Source of the DNA: Eriocheir sinensis
Lineage: Eukaryota; Arthropoda; Malacostraca; Decapoda; Varunidae
Length of the DNA stretch: 64,000 bases
Direction of reading: 5' to 3'
NCBI RefSeq assembly: GCF_024679095.1
Contig: NC_066531.1
Location: 4,341,745 to 4,405,744, forward strand
Part shown: positions 44,301 to 54,909 of the stretch, one piece after another
How positions within the stretch are numbered: the stretch's first letter is position 1
Layout of the letters: every line of letters begins with the position of its first letter
Made by a program: the position numbers and the translations under genes
Notes under the pieces: generated by a model
Told to the model about the DNA's origin: nothing
Databases searched by the model: none
Seen by the model: only the letters and a program-made list of their open reading frames with translations

Positions 44301-45630
44301 GGCAGTCCTGGCCCTCATCAACCCCTCCTGGCGGGAAGGCCGCCTGCCCGTCGCATGGAAGACGGCGGACATCCAGCCCATTCCCAAGCCCAGGGAGCCC
44401 ACCAAACCAAGACCTATCTCTCTGATGAGCTGCACGGTCAAGACTGCGGAAAGGATGATACTCACTCGACTGCAGTTGCACCTGGCGCCCCTGCACCCGC
44501 ACGCATTTGGCTTCACAAGAGGAGTGGGCACCTCTGACAGCATCATGGCCCTCCTGAGCCTCGTCGACAACCGTCCTGCCGTTGCTGTCTTCCTGGACCT
44601 GGAGAAGGCGTTCGAGCTTGCCAGTGCTCACGCTATCCTGGCCACGCTCGTGCGCAAGGGCATCCAGGGACGGCTCATATCCTGGACTGAGGATTACCTC
44701 CAGCACAGGCGCGCCAGAGTCAGGTTCCAGGGGCTGCGCTCCGCCCATCGGGAGCTGGAAAACGGCACACCACAGGGCGGAATCCTCAGTCCCTCCCTCT
44801 TCAACATGCTGATGGACCAGCTGGTCAGCCTGCCGTTCCGGGAGGGCACCGCTCTCCTCAGCTACGCCGACGACCTTGTATTGGTCGTCATCGGTCCCGG
44901 CAACAAGGTCGCCAGGGCCCAGCAGGCCCTCGATCTTGTCAGCGAAACGTGCAGGGAGCTATGGCTCAAGGTATCAGCTGAGAAGTCTAGGGCCATGATG
45001 TTTAAGGCCGCCCCCCCGGACGCCCAACTCTTCATACAAGACGTCAGGCTGGCCTGGACCCCCGCCTACCAGTACCTGGGGGTGTGGCTCGATAAGGGCC
45101 TGTCCTTCATCAAGCAGGCCACATACCTGAGGGAGAGGACCCAAGCGAGGCTGAACGTTATGAGGGCCATGACAAGAACTCGTGCAGGCGCCACGTTTCC
45201 AGTCCTGCGTCTGTTCTACGTGCAGGCTGTGCGGGCACTCATTGACTACAGTGCGCCTGTCCTCATTGCGCTGTCCCCCACACAGCAAAGGAGGATCGAA
45301 GTAGTCCAAAACAAGGCCATGAGGACCATGCTCGGGGCGCCGGGCTGGGCCAGCAGCAGTGTAATGCAGAGCGAGACCCGCCTCGTGCCCCTGGCCAGCA
45401 GGGTCCAGCAGATCGTTGCCTGCCGAGTGGCCAAGGTCCTCCACCAAGACAGGGAGTCGGTGGCACGAGCGGCGCTCTGCAGAGTCTTGCCACAGAGGCG
45501 GGACCTGTTCACCGGCAAGACCTGGCTGTTGAAGGTGGCTGAGGCTGCCAGCCCCCTACCCCATCTCGACCACCTGCGGCGGGAGGGGCCTGACCGTCCA
45601 GCCGCCACCTACGTCGCTCCACCTCCGTGA
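44285..45630 (+). pseudogene. LINE ORF2: reverse transcriptase
   Basis: Blocks: KPRPISLMSCTVKTAERMIL, PHAFGFTRGVGTSDSIMALL, VAVFLDLEKAFELASAHAIL, NGTPQGGILSPSLFNMLMDQ and catalytic LLSYADDLVLVVIG. The C-terminus (RLFYVQAVRALIDYSAPVLI, NKAMRTMLGAPGW) follows. The frame shifts near 45628 at a C run. The piece is 401 codons and intact in itself. Confidence 0.9.
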
Positions 45631-46600
45631 CAGCCCCCCCACCGCCGAGATCATCATAAGAGAGCTGCCTGCCAGCAAGGCGCGGTGCACACAGGGGGAA
45701 CTCCTGCAGCACGCGCTCATGGTGGTGGCTCAGGCCAACGCGGGGAGCTGTGCCGTCTACTACACCGACGGCTCAGTCGACCCAGAGAGAGGCGCGACAG
45801 GCGCGGCGGTTGTCACCGGCAGAGAGATGCAGTCGTGGAGGACGTTAGATCACTGCTCCACCTTACAAACCAAGCTGCTGGCCATTAAGCATGCCCTGGA
45901 GCACGCTCTGCAGCACCGGGAGGGGCCTGTCGTGCTGCACACCGACTCCCGCTCCTCCCTGCAGGTCCTGCAGCAATGGCGTCCACCGGCTGACAACGTG
46001 CGGCTCGTCACCACCATCCTGGGCCTTACCCATAGCATCGCCGCACAGGGGCGGCACGTCAAACTAAACTGGGTGCCCAGCCACGTAGGCCTGCGTGGGA
46101 ACGAGGCAGCCGATGCAGCGGCCCGTGCAGCCACCAGCATGCCAGCCATAACCAGCAATGTCCTGCCCAGCCTGCAGCAGGTTAAAGTGCAGGCCAGACG
46201 CGCTGCCGCCGGCTCCGCAGAGGACCTACACAGGCAGGCTGAGCGGCACTCGTGGCAGGGTGCCTGGTACGCCAGGGCCACCGAACACCGGCCACTTCAC
46301 CCCCGCCGGGAACTGGATAGGGCGGACCAGGTGACGCTGCACCGCCTCCGGCTTGGCTACCGCACGCTCCAGGAGATGAGGAACGACTTCGCGGGCCGGC
46401 GGTGTGAGCACTGCGAAGCCGTCGCTCATCGCCCCCTGGTCCACTACCTGCTGTACTGCCCCGCCACGGCCCAGCTCAGACAGCAGCCCACCGAGGACCC
46501 GCAGGACGAGGAGGCGAGAGCCGCCCTTGTGCTCCGGCCGGCTCAGACGACACTACCGCGACTCCTGGAGGTGGTGCAGACCGCCCCTCCTCCACGCTGA
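45631..46600 (+). pseudogene. LINE ORF2: RNase H and terminal zinc motif
   Basis: It reads CAVYYTDGSVDPERGATGAA, LQTKLLAIKHALEHALQ, VVLHTDSRSSLQVLQ and PSHVGLRGNEAADAAARAAT. The usual catalytic Glu position reads LQTK rather than LQAE as in the sister LINE, so the Glu is lost in this copy. The end has CEHCEAVAHRPLVHYLLYC. Stop at 46598-46600. Confidence 0.85.
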
Positions 46601-47189
46601 CCGCACACCGCTATACTCCCCCCTGTAAGGAGTAGGGTGTGTGATGTGACCCAACCAGCCACCAGGGTGGCCCTGACACTCCCCGCAGCGGCGGGCCGTT
46701 GCCCGCTCATCGACATATATGTACTCATTTGCAATATGTAAGATGTAAAAATAAAGAAAGAAAAAGAGAGAGAGGGGGGGGGAGGGGGGAGGTATGAGTG
46801 AGAAAGAGTGCGGGGGAGAAGGAGGAGGGAGGGAAAGGGAGGGATGGGAGTAGGGGAAGCCAGGGGTGGAGGTAGGTGGTGGATACACGTCACAGATACG
46901 TCACGCCTCATCTGTTCGAATGTGTAAGTGGCTCACGCAGGTTTTGCCATCACAGTCAAGAGTAAACGCCATAATTAACCGCATCTGGCATTGGACAAGA
47001 GCGTCAGAAATTAGCGGAGTATGTGAAACAATCTGTGCCACAGTCCCGTGCTGATCCGAGTCTTCGTTTGAAAGATATTTGCGAAAAACGGTGTGTCATG
47101 GGTCTGATATGGATAGTAATTAACTGTGTGTGTGTGTGTGTTTACATAGTAAGTAATAAGAAGGAAATGCTTACTATGTAAACACACAC

Positions 47190-47228
<39 letters not shown>

Positions 47229-47409
47229 GACACACATAGGCTACACACATGCACACTTACCTACACAAACACACGCTAACACATACGGACATACATACAC
47301 ACACACACACACACATATATACGTGCATACATTCACAAAGAGACAGACACAGGCAGGCGTAACAAAAATTATTGGTGAACAATGTTTTCTTTCAATAAAG
47401 TATTTTGTG
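46601..47409. other. LINE 3'UTR, then simple repeats and a hairpin
   Basis: 46601-46790 is the LINE 3'UTR and purine-rich tail. 47125-47198 is a long perfect hairpin (TG run, TTTACATAGTAAG, a 16-nt loop, then CTTACTATGTAAA and a CA run). Further CA runs occur to about 47320. No gene. Confidence 0.6.
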
Positions 47410-47613
47410 TTACCTACCTTTGTCATTTCTTTCTCCAGGCGAAAGATTACTCCAGTCGGTGACCACAGCCTCACACACCTCGATCCGCAATTTTTCTTTA
47501 ATATTTTTGTTACTGTATTCCTTCAGCTGGAGATCATAAAGAGCTGGTCTCTTCTCCACCTCTGCAATCAGTGTTTCACAGTCAAACAGCTCTTTGAAAG
47601 CCATGTCTTCCAC
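47410..47613 (-). CDS. MADF-domain first exon
   Basis: The minus strand reads MEDMAFKELFDCETLIAEVE, KRPALYDLQLKEYSNKNIKE and VCEAVVTDWSNLSPGE, the N-terminal half of a MADF (Adf-1-type Myb/SANT-like) domain. After NDKG comes GTAGGTAAC, a good splice donor, so the frame beyond is intronic. The remaining exons would lie at lower coordinates, where none is seen before the LINE at 46.8 kb. MADF proteins are either host regulators or companions of Harbinger transposons. A Harbinger-like end lies upstream at about 47.85 kb, which favours the latter. Confidence 0.55.
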   Translation of the reverse strand: MEDMAFKELFDCETLIAEVEKRPALYDLQLKEYSNKNIKEKLRIEVCEAVVTDWSNLSPGERNDKGR

Positions 47614-47699
47614 CCTCTTCGCTCGCGGAAGGAATAGTTGACTGCCGTGACAGACAAGTCAAGACAGAGGGAAATCAGCGGGTGGCTGGGTGGTGGCAA

Positions 47700-47870
47700 C
47701 CGGAAGTGGCTCGTGTGAACGCTGCCATTTGAAACAACGGTGTCTATCGCTGGCCACTGTGGCGTGGTCGGTGTGCATGTACCCATAGAGATGTATGTGT
47801 TCTATTTTGACCATTATCTTGTGGCGGCCACTGACCACTAAAAAGTGGCTCGTGTGAACCCAGCCTAATA
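47700..47870. repeat. repeated Harbinger-like end motif
   Basis: GAAGTGGCTCGTGTGAACGC (about 47703-47722) and AAAGTGGCTCGTGTGAACCC (about 47842-47861) are direct copies 140 bp apart. The second is followed by AGCCTAA. Inverted, it reads GGCTGGGTTCACACGAGCCA, a type of end seen in PIF/Harbinger elements, with a possible TTA/TAA duplication. The partner end was not found. Confidence 0.4.
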
Positions 47871-48200
47871 AGACGTCCGTTGTATCGTTCACGTTTACTC
47901 CCATTTCACCTCCTCGTCCCAAATCGTCTTTTTCATTCTTTTATTTCTGGCGTTCCCTCTTCTTCCCATCTCTTCCCTCATCTCACGAAGCGGCTGTAGG
48001 TCAGATCATAATCTACTTCACTTTGTCATCGTCCTCCTCCTCCTCCTCCCTCTCTTTACTCTTTTCCTCTCCCCTTCCCTTCCACGCAGCCTTCACATGA
48101 TTCCACGAACAAATTCAGGTTACGAACAAAATGCTTTTCATGTTCACGCGTCTCTTCCTCCCCGGCCCCGCACTCACCCCGCGTCCTCCCTTCCCTTGGT

Positions 48201-48300
48201 GTGCGGGGCGAGGTGGTGGCGCACAACCAGACCTCGGGCGTGATCGTGAGCAGACAGAGCCTCATCCTGCAGCACCTGAGGCGGGAAACGCGGGGCACGT
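48201..48300 (+). other. candidate immunoglobulin-domain exon (sidestep-like)
   Basis: One frame reads VRGEVVAHNQTSGVIVSRQS followed by LILQHLRRETRG. SGVIVSxQSLxLQxxxR is characteristic of Ig domains in the arthropod Sidestep/Beat cell-surface families. The expected following Gly-x-Tyr-x-Cys is not present. A GTAAGT donor lies at 48335 but no clear acceptor is seen upstream. It could be a decayed exon, a captured fragment or chance similarity in GC-rich sequence. Confidence 0.35.
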
Positions 48301-49440
48301 CACGATCAATCTTGTCATCCTTTCCATTAAACGTAAGTGCTGGTCTCGCCTGTCTGTCTGTCTTTGTGTCCGAGTCTTTCTTGTGAGTTACAGTTGGTCC
48401 TCGGTGCTTAGAAAGAGTATGTTTCCCAGCAAAGGATACACGCTATATTCTGTGGCTCGTTTGTTCTCTGGTGTCGTCCGTATATTGGGTGACTCCAAAA
48501 CTGTCCCACCGCCAACGCCACTAGCAAATTCGTGCCCAAGACTCTCGTGTCGCGTAACTTCAGTTCATTTTTTCAAGCCTCTGCGTGATATGAGGCAAGA
48601 CACTGTCGCGTGGTGCTACAACAGCTATACCACTAACTTTTAAAACGTAGATAATAAATACCTTATAATTGTGTGTTGTATTCAAAACTACACCGGTACA
48701 TTATAATTGCACTCCTTAGCTCTGCAAGCTGAACTACACATTCTAGACCTTCACTGTTCCTGTCAGTCACCTTCCATTCACAGAAACGCCTCCCTTCCTC
48801 TCTCCTCACCCACCTGACTCGCAAACCACTGTCACCAACCATTCTCATGCAGCTCTTAATCCATTTGCTCTCATGCACACTCAACGAGGCAGCGTTGCAA
48901 TCGGAGCAGAGAAAGATATTGCTGTGAATAGCGGTATAATAAACAGTATATTAGTTAGACCGAGATAATTATATCCACCCACTTTCCCCCTACAAACCGA
49001 AGATGCAATGTAAATCATTACTGATGGAAGTCAGCGAGCGTGCTAAAACAATGAGTTTGAAAGAAAAACGTGATCACATAGTTTTTGAAAGAACGGCAGC
49101 TGGACTACAACCTTGGTTCATTCCAGTATGTATACAGAAAGGTTGAACACATAATAAAACACATCTTACCACTGCCAGCCTCCCATAAATGCAGAGAAAG
49201 TAATATAGGAATTGCAGTACAATAATAGCATTACTCATGACACGCAGTCAGGCTATATCTACCTGGAAAATATATATAGTTCTTACTGTTCATTTTAATA
49301 TTTACCTCCCTATATTTTTTATTTATTTAAAATGGAAATAACCAAACTGAAGAAAAAAAGTAGCAACACTTGCTGCTTGATCCCATGTAGCAACACTGAT
49401 GATGGGTACTGGGGGTTGAGGTTGTGTGTCTGGAGGGGGG
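48301..49440. other. no gene recognised
   Basis: AT-rich with only short frames. No repeat family was recognised. Confidence 0.35.
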
Positions 49441-50000
49441 GAGGCGCCTGGGTTGTGTGTCTGGGGTGGGTTTCATCAAAGTTCCCAAGTCCTTGGAAGT
49501 GTGCTCAAGGGGTCCCAAGCGTGCGAGAAACCTTGGGCATGTTTCACGAAAGCTCCCAAGCCTTGGAACTCTGCCTATCTCGCTCGCCGCCTTGGGAGGC
49601 CGTGCGGGGTCTCCCAAGCGCTCCCAAGGAAGGTCCCAAGCATCAGACTGTAAACATGGTAGCCTGTGAACAACACCGCCAGCACCGACCAAGGAATTTT
49701 CGCCCGAGAAGGGACATCTTTAACGAGTACGATGACACCGAGTTCAAGAAGAGGTACAGGGTGGATCGTGCTGGCCTGTTGTTCGTCACTGACTTGGTGC
49801 GGCACGTGATTGGCAACAGGACTGAGAGGAGCCGTGCGGTCACACCGGAGCTGAAAGTGGCGTTGACTCTGCGATACCTCGCCACCGGGAAAATGCAGAT
49901 GACTTTGGAGTTTCCCGGACCACAGTCAGCGGAATCATCACCCATACAAACAACACAAATATCCCCAAAATATACCCCCTGGCGCAGCATTATTATCTTC
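49441..50000 (+). pseudogene. Harbinger (HARBI1-like) nuclease N-terminal fragment
   Basis: From ATG 49656: RNFRPRRDIFNEYDDTEFKK, RYRVDRAGLLFVTDLVRHVI and VALTLRYLATGKMQ. After a frameshift near 49893 it continues DDFGVSRTTVSGIITH. This matches the start of Harbinger DDE nucleases (F.pR.DP......EF..RYR...L..LRFLATG...GD..GVS...V). The DDE core is missing: LINE sequence begins at about 49986. The upstream 49460-49650 has repeated CTTGGGAG/CTCCCAAG words that may belong to the element's end region. Confidence 0.7.
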
Positions 50001-50315
50001 CAAATAAGCAGTAAGTTGAGACACGATTATTCTTTCAAAGGATTTACAGCACACTGATGTCAAACTAATTGGTCTATAGTTGAGGGCATCAGAATTAACC
50101 CCACCTTTGAACAGTGGCATAACATTAGCATATTTCCAGTCTGATGGGACTTGCATTGCTGAAAGAGATTTTCTGAACAGTACCAACAGAGGGTAACTTA
50201 TAGAAAGGGCACATCTTTTTAAAAAGACTGAAGGAATACCATCAGGGCCAGAACAAGCAGGTTTTAATTGAGCCAAAATATTCTCTGTTTGAAAAAATAT
50301 CGAAACTATAGACAT
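49986..50315 (-). pseudogene. CR1-like LINE, RT N-terminal blocks
   Basis: The frame reads LAQLKPACSGPDGIPSVFLK, VPSDWKYANVMPLFKGG and ALNYRPISLTSVCCKSFERI. It is cut after AYLEDNN, where Harbinger sequence begins, so the RT catalytic part is gone. It belongs to one antisense LINE whose upstream parts are at 50609-51591 and 53606-54430. Confidence 0.8.
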
Positions 50316-50442
50316 AATATAAATTTGTTATCACACCGCTGTAAAGGATAAGGATTAAGCAAGAACTCTAGAAAATACGGTGGATAAAGTGTAGTGCGAC
50401 GACTATGCCTGATGAACGAGCCTACCATAACCCACTTAGCCA

Positions 50443-50608
50443 GGGGAGTACCTCTTTGGCCGACTCGGTAAGGAGTGGCTCTCCCGTCACGCTGGTCGCG
50501 GGTTCAATCCCAGGCAGCCGGCGAATACCCTGATCTTGATTAATTTCTCGTGTGTTTCGATACACGCAGAGGACGTGTTGGGAAATAGAGGAAATAGAAA
50601 AATATACT
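50443..50608 (+). mobile_element. tRNA-derived SINE, different family
   Basis: TGGCCGACTCGGTAAGGAGT (A-box region) and GCGGGTTCAATCCC (B box) form a Pol III promoter. The body ends GAGGACGTGTTGGGAAATAG with a (GGAAATA)n-type tail. The body differs from the SINEs at 10692 and 15780. It lies in the RT linker of the antisense LINE. Confidence 0.8.
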
Positions 50609-51591
50609 CCCGGGGCATGACATAAGCACTAACGAAATGGTTTGCCATATCTGCAGCCTCAACACACCATCCGTCCTCACTATATAACGGCCCAGCTGCC
50701 GGACGCTGAACCTTCTTGTGACGGAGGTAAGCGTGAAAACGCTTCACATCATGGTGACCAGCAGAGACAATTAAGAGATTTTTCATAATTAATGACTGAC
50801 AGGTGGGCAATCTCTTTGAATTCCAGGGATAAACGGCTAAAAACATACCACAACCTTAAGGCAATAGGAGATGATCTGCCAAACACAGAACGATCATCTT
50901 TATAGTTAAGCCAAGCCTGCCGTTTACGACGTTTGATATCATTAGGTATGCTTGTGGTCCAAGGCTTTAGTGAACAGGGACCTGGTTTCTTTGGGAATAA
51001 AGCGGTGGAAAGTATCGAACAATAAACACTTACATCTCGAGTAAGACCGATAAATATTTAATCCCATAAATTCAATGTCCCAGTCAATGTCCTTGAAATG
51101 TTTGTTTATTAAACTGTACTTTCCTTTGAATTCATTGGGCTAGATTCAAGGGGACAAAATATATAGATAGTCAAATATTACAGGAAATTGGTCACAACCA
51201 GAAAAGGGGTCAATCAAATTAACATATGATATTCTATCACTTTCAGCGGTAAAGATCAAATCCAATATATTGTTAGATCGAAGATAAGTAGCCTGCTTGA
51301 CCCACTGTACGCATAACACCCAGAGCTAAAAAAAAGAAAGAAAAAAAAATTGCTCACCGAGTATTAAAGAACTACCAACAGGAACGTCAGAGGACCAATC
51401 AATGGAGGGCAGGTTTAAAATCCCCAGCCATAATAAGTTCTGTACCCTCACAAACAGACTCAGGTAGGAAATGAGAGCTATATTTTCCACCAAAGAATTA
51501 CTTAATTGGAGGTCTGTAAACAACCAAAACAGTAACACCAAAATCCGGCAAACACACTCCAACTGTGTTTTTAATTGGGATGATCATTAAA
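50609..51591 (-). pseudogene. CR1-like LINE, endonuclease C-terminal half and linker
   Basis: Reading from 51591 downward in broken frames: NTVGVCLPDFGVTVLVVYRP, MAGDF and LPSIDWSSDVPVGSSLILGE, NNILDLIFTAE, then the linker with HHDVKRFHAYLRHKKVQRPA and DMANHFVSAYV. Many frame breaks. The N-terminal endonuclease half is beyond the transposon, at 53606-53830. Confidence 0.75.
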
Positions 51592-51600
51592 GGTTCAACC

Positions 51601-53596
51601 ATAGACTTCACAATCTCTTGACGGGAAACGGGGCGCGGGGCCGATTCGCAGGGGGCCGATTTTCAAAAATTTAAAATTTAAATATTTTCAAAACCAAAGC
51701 AGCTAGCGACCTGAAACTAAAACAGGCACCTCCCTTAGGCATATATGAGTCGTTCCCTAATAAAATCCCGATTAATTGTTTTTTATATAAGTATAACAAA
51801 ACTTAAAAAGGCTATAAAATCCTCAGATTTTACGCTAGATGCACAAACATCACCAAATGCAGAGATAATCACTTATATTTTCAGAATCAATAGCAATATT
51901 TAGCATATCTTATAAGTTTTTGCCCGAAATAGCTACTTATTTTTTTTTATTTAGTGCAATTTTTACGTAAGTTTTAACATCTAATAAATCACTTAATTTT
52001 CACATTAGAAACTTAATACTTGAGGAAAGCATGCAGAAACATCTTAATTTTACTCAACAAAAGCAAAATATTCATTTGTCTATATACCATCACAACTTAT
52101 TTTGGTTGAATTCCGATGTCACTATTGCCGCAGCACGTCTTGCCGGCTATCTGGCCCTCGTCCCTGAACAATCACTTTAGCCTTTTGGCCTATGACTTGT
52201 GGGCCCCGGTCAGTTTCCTGGACTTGTACGTCCCTGTTCCTCGCCGTCTCCTTCCTGCCCTCCTCGATACTGCTCCTCTTCCTGCCGGTCGGCTGCTTCA
52301 AGGCCTTGTTCTTCCTCGCTTCTGAGGTCACGTCCTTGGAGAAATTAGCACCGAAACAGTTGAAGAGGGACCTGCTGATGTGCGGCAAGATGGTGTTGGC
52401 CAGGTTGTGCCCTCCCTGGCACCTGGACCCCTGCAAGGTCGGGTCTGAGGCCGCCAGGAACTCCAGGAGGTGCCTGAACCCGTCCCTGTGGCGCATGGCA
52501 AGGAGAGGAACCTCAACCTGCGCTCCTTCTTGTCCTCCCTGCACATCAGGGAGTCCCACCGCGACATCCCGAAGGACGCCATGTGGGCCATTGGGAGAGA
52601 TGGCCGCTTCAGGACCGCCTGGCCCGTCTCCAGCTCTCCCTGTCGACCAGCTCGACCAGGGCGTCGAACATCACAGAGGGCGGGTCGCCCTCTCGAGCTC
52701 CACGGTAATCTTCATCTCATCCTGCTGGGCAAGATCCTGCTTGCAGCACTCTGCCACAGAGAAGTTGTCCTGGACATTCCTGGCCAGTTAGCCGGCGTAG
52801 TTGCCGACCGCGGCGAGGAACTCGTCCGTCGGCGGGTCCGGCTGGTCGTCGGCCAGCTCCCTGGCAAGCTGGGCCAAGATCACCTCGTCGTCCTCCTTCT
52901 CCTCTGCCTTGGCCCGGTCCAGGTCGGCCTGCACGTCCCCGGGGAAGAACCCGACGAGCTTCAGCAAATGCAGGCGCTGGGCCAACCTGTTGCTCACCAT
53001 GAAGTTCTGCACGCTGTGTCTTCTTGTATCGTCCTCTGGATCCTTGCAGTTGTGGGGAAGGGTACAGAGACGATGAATAACTGTAGGTCCTTTACTTGGA
53101 GAGTAAACAGAGGCAGGACAGCGATAATCCTTTACAGAGGGGAAGTGCCCAGCTGACTGCGTGCCTAAGGCGAGTTAGGCGACGCGGGAACTGAGCTGAG
53201 TTGCCATGTAGGCACTAACTAAACGTACATTTCTTGTTTCCTAATACGTAAAACTGTGGACTTCACTATCCTACAGTTATCATTCATTTTACGTAAAGAT
53301 TTCAACCTAAAGTTACGCAAATTTGCCATTTTTTACACAACGTTTTCAAAGTGCACGCATGGTGCTATTTTATATAAGTTACCTTGAATCCTCGACCAAA
53401 TCACTCTAGAGACACTCCTGCCTGCTTGTATGCACTAAAACTTGAAGATTTCGTCCTGTTTCCACTTAAATTCGGAGTAAGAACGCAGAGTGTGTTTGAG
53501 TTGTCGCAGTGAAAGTCGCCATAACAATCGGCCCCTTACGCGAAGCCAGCGCGCCAAGACTGAAGAGATTTCCCGTCAACTAGTTGTGAAGTCTAT
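51601..53596. mobile_element. 2.0-kb TIR element with 9-bp duplication, carrying a GC-rich coding remnant
   Basis: GGTTCAACC flanks both sides (51592-51600 and 53597-53605). The ends ATAGACTTCACAA-4 nt-TTGACGGGAAA are inverted repeats of about 28 bp with a mismatched 4-nt spacer. A 9-bp duplication is typical of Mutator-like elements; no MULE transposase is present. AT-rich arms (51660-52090, 53220-53510) surround a GC-rich centre (52110-53160) that encodes unrelated protein, as in gene-capturing Pack-TIR elements. It interrupted the endonuclease of the antisense LINE. Confidence 0.8.
52122..53012 (-). pseudogene. unidentified protein remnant inside the TIR element
   Basis: The minus strand reads FMVSNRLAQRLHLLKLVGFF, PGDVQADLDRAKAEEKEDDE and VILAQLARELADDQPD, a stop at 52788, NVQDNFSVAECCKQDLAQQD in the same frame, a shift to VMFDALVELVDRESWRRAR, and finally HRDGFRHLLEFLAASDPTLQ, NTILPHISRSLFNCFGANFS and a basic Gln/Arg tail ending at 52122. 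I do not recognise the family. No transposase motif is seen. Consistent codon-like GC bias suggests a real gene fragment, copied without obvious introns and since decayed. Confidence 0.5.
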
Positions 53597-53605
53597 GGTT
53601 CAACC

Positions 53606-53830
53606 AACCTTAATGTCATTCCTAATATAAATTCCAACACCATGTTTTCTTAGGTTAGAAGGAAAATCATTTCTAAAGAAATTGTAACCAGCTATACTGA
53701 CAACAGAGTCACTGATATCAGAATTAAGCCATGTCTCACACACACCACATAAGGCTACACTCCAGCTAGACAGTAAATCTACTAACGTACTAACTTAATT
53801 CACCAATCAATTTAAATTCAAAAGAACGAA
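53606..53830 (-). pseudogene. CR1-like LINE, endonuclease N-terminal half
   Basis: The minus strand reads CGVCETWLNSDISDSVVSIA and GYNFFRNDFPSNLRKHGVGI with YIRNDIKVG. ETWL is the block with the catalytic Glu and RKHGVGIYIRN the next conserved block. It continues beyond the TIR element at 51591. Confidence 0.75.
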
Positions 53831-54070
53831 AGTAATAAAAAAATTATGCACAGGGACGTTATAACATCAGTATATGTTTGGAACTGGAGAGGTCTAATGA
53901 TCGCTTTTTGTGGTGCCAACAGTACTAGGACGGATAAGGGGGTCAGGCTCAGAGGACACAGGAGCCGCAGCAAGACCTTGAGCCACTACCTGATCGGGTT
54001 TCTTGACCTGCCAAAGAACTTGTCAGTACGACTGGCAGCACTCTTTCTCCGCAGTTCCACTCTCTGATTA

Positions 54071-54430
54071 TTATAAGGGATCCAGATCCCTAGAAATAAA
54101 AACCTGTGCATATTGGCTATTAAATAATTTGTTGCTCCTTGATAATAATTCTTGTTTCAAGATGGAATTGGGGATTTTAGCTCTGACTAAGGAAGGAGAA
54201 ATTGGTACAATATCAACCAAGGTAATCGGGTCCGATCTCTCTGGCAGTAGGAAAGAAGCAATGAGGTTAAATTTACCTTGGAAGTCTTCTCCAAAGGGTA
54301 GACCTCTGATAATGATACTGTCCTTCCTTTTCTCTCGCTCACTTAACTCTCGTACCTCCTCTCTGATGATGGTACGCACATCAGATCTGTCAGTCCTCCT
54401 TTCTCATCCAGAAGCAACGCTCTCTCTTTG
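54071..54430 (-). pseudogene. CR1/L2-type LINE ORF1 fragment
   Basis: The minus strand reads REEVRELSEREKRKDSIIIR, GLPFGEDFQGKF, LVDIVPISPSLVRAKIPNSI and NKLFNSQYAQVFISRDLDPL. A coiled-coil-like start followed by a small RRM-like domain is the layout of ORF1 in several CR1/L2-type elements. It sits upstream of the endonuclease in the same orientation, so it is probably ORF1 of the same antisense LINE. Confidence 0.6.
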
Positions 54431-54909
54431 AGTCTCAGAGAACCGCAAATCAATTGATTTTACTGAATTACTGAGACCAGCAATGGTGTTTAATTCTCGT
54501 CTCTCCCCTATGGGTTAATATTCATATGTATATCCATATACATCCAGTACATTATTAATTAATTTGAGTGTTTACTGGGCCATTGGAAGGTCCCTTTGTT
54601 GCTGCTCCCGGCGTTACGCCCGTACAAACTTTATACCCGCTCCCTCTGCCAGTCTCCGCCATGTTTGTTTTACTCCTCAAAGCAGCGGCAGGAGGACACG
54701 CGCGGAGGTGCAGCACACTAAAACCATTTTATAGGAAAAACAAGGAACACACCGTGGACAAGGAAAATGTTCAGCAGTGACTATGCGAAGAGCCAGGAGG
54801 AGGTCACGGCCTGGAGTAAGGGAGTGAGCTGTGAGAGGCGTGACGCCTGGCACCATGTGGGCTGCGCGGTGGTGGCGAAGGGCGCGGCAAAGCCCGAGCA
54901 CATGAAGGT
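54431..54909. other. no gene recognised; zinc-like fragment
   Basis: Short frames only. One plus-strand frame has RRDAWHHVGCAVVAKGAAKP (about 54830-54900), faintly like the end of a PHD-type finger found in some LINE ORF1 proteins. Too short to call. Confidence 0.25.

Larger units (their letters stand above)
38963..46790 (+). mobile_element. RNase H-bearing LINE (I-group-like) with nested LINE
   Basis: Tandem leader, ORF1 (39572-40858), ORF2 (40937-46600) and a 3'UTR with AATAAAGAAAGAAAAAG near 46750. An antisense LINE (41966-43930) is nested in ORF2. Domain order equals that of the LINE at 26-31.7 kb. Apart from the nested element there are only about three frameshifts, mostly at A or C runs, so it is young or partly affected by sequencing error. 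Confidence 0.85.

Noticed and set aside
50443..50530. Second possible tRNA gene
   Set aside because: Only A and B boxes are preserved and a SINE body with a short-repeat tail follows.
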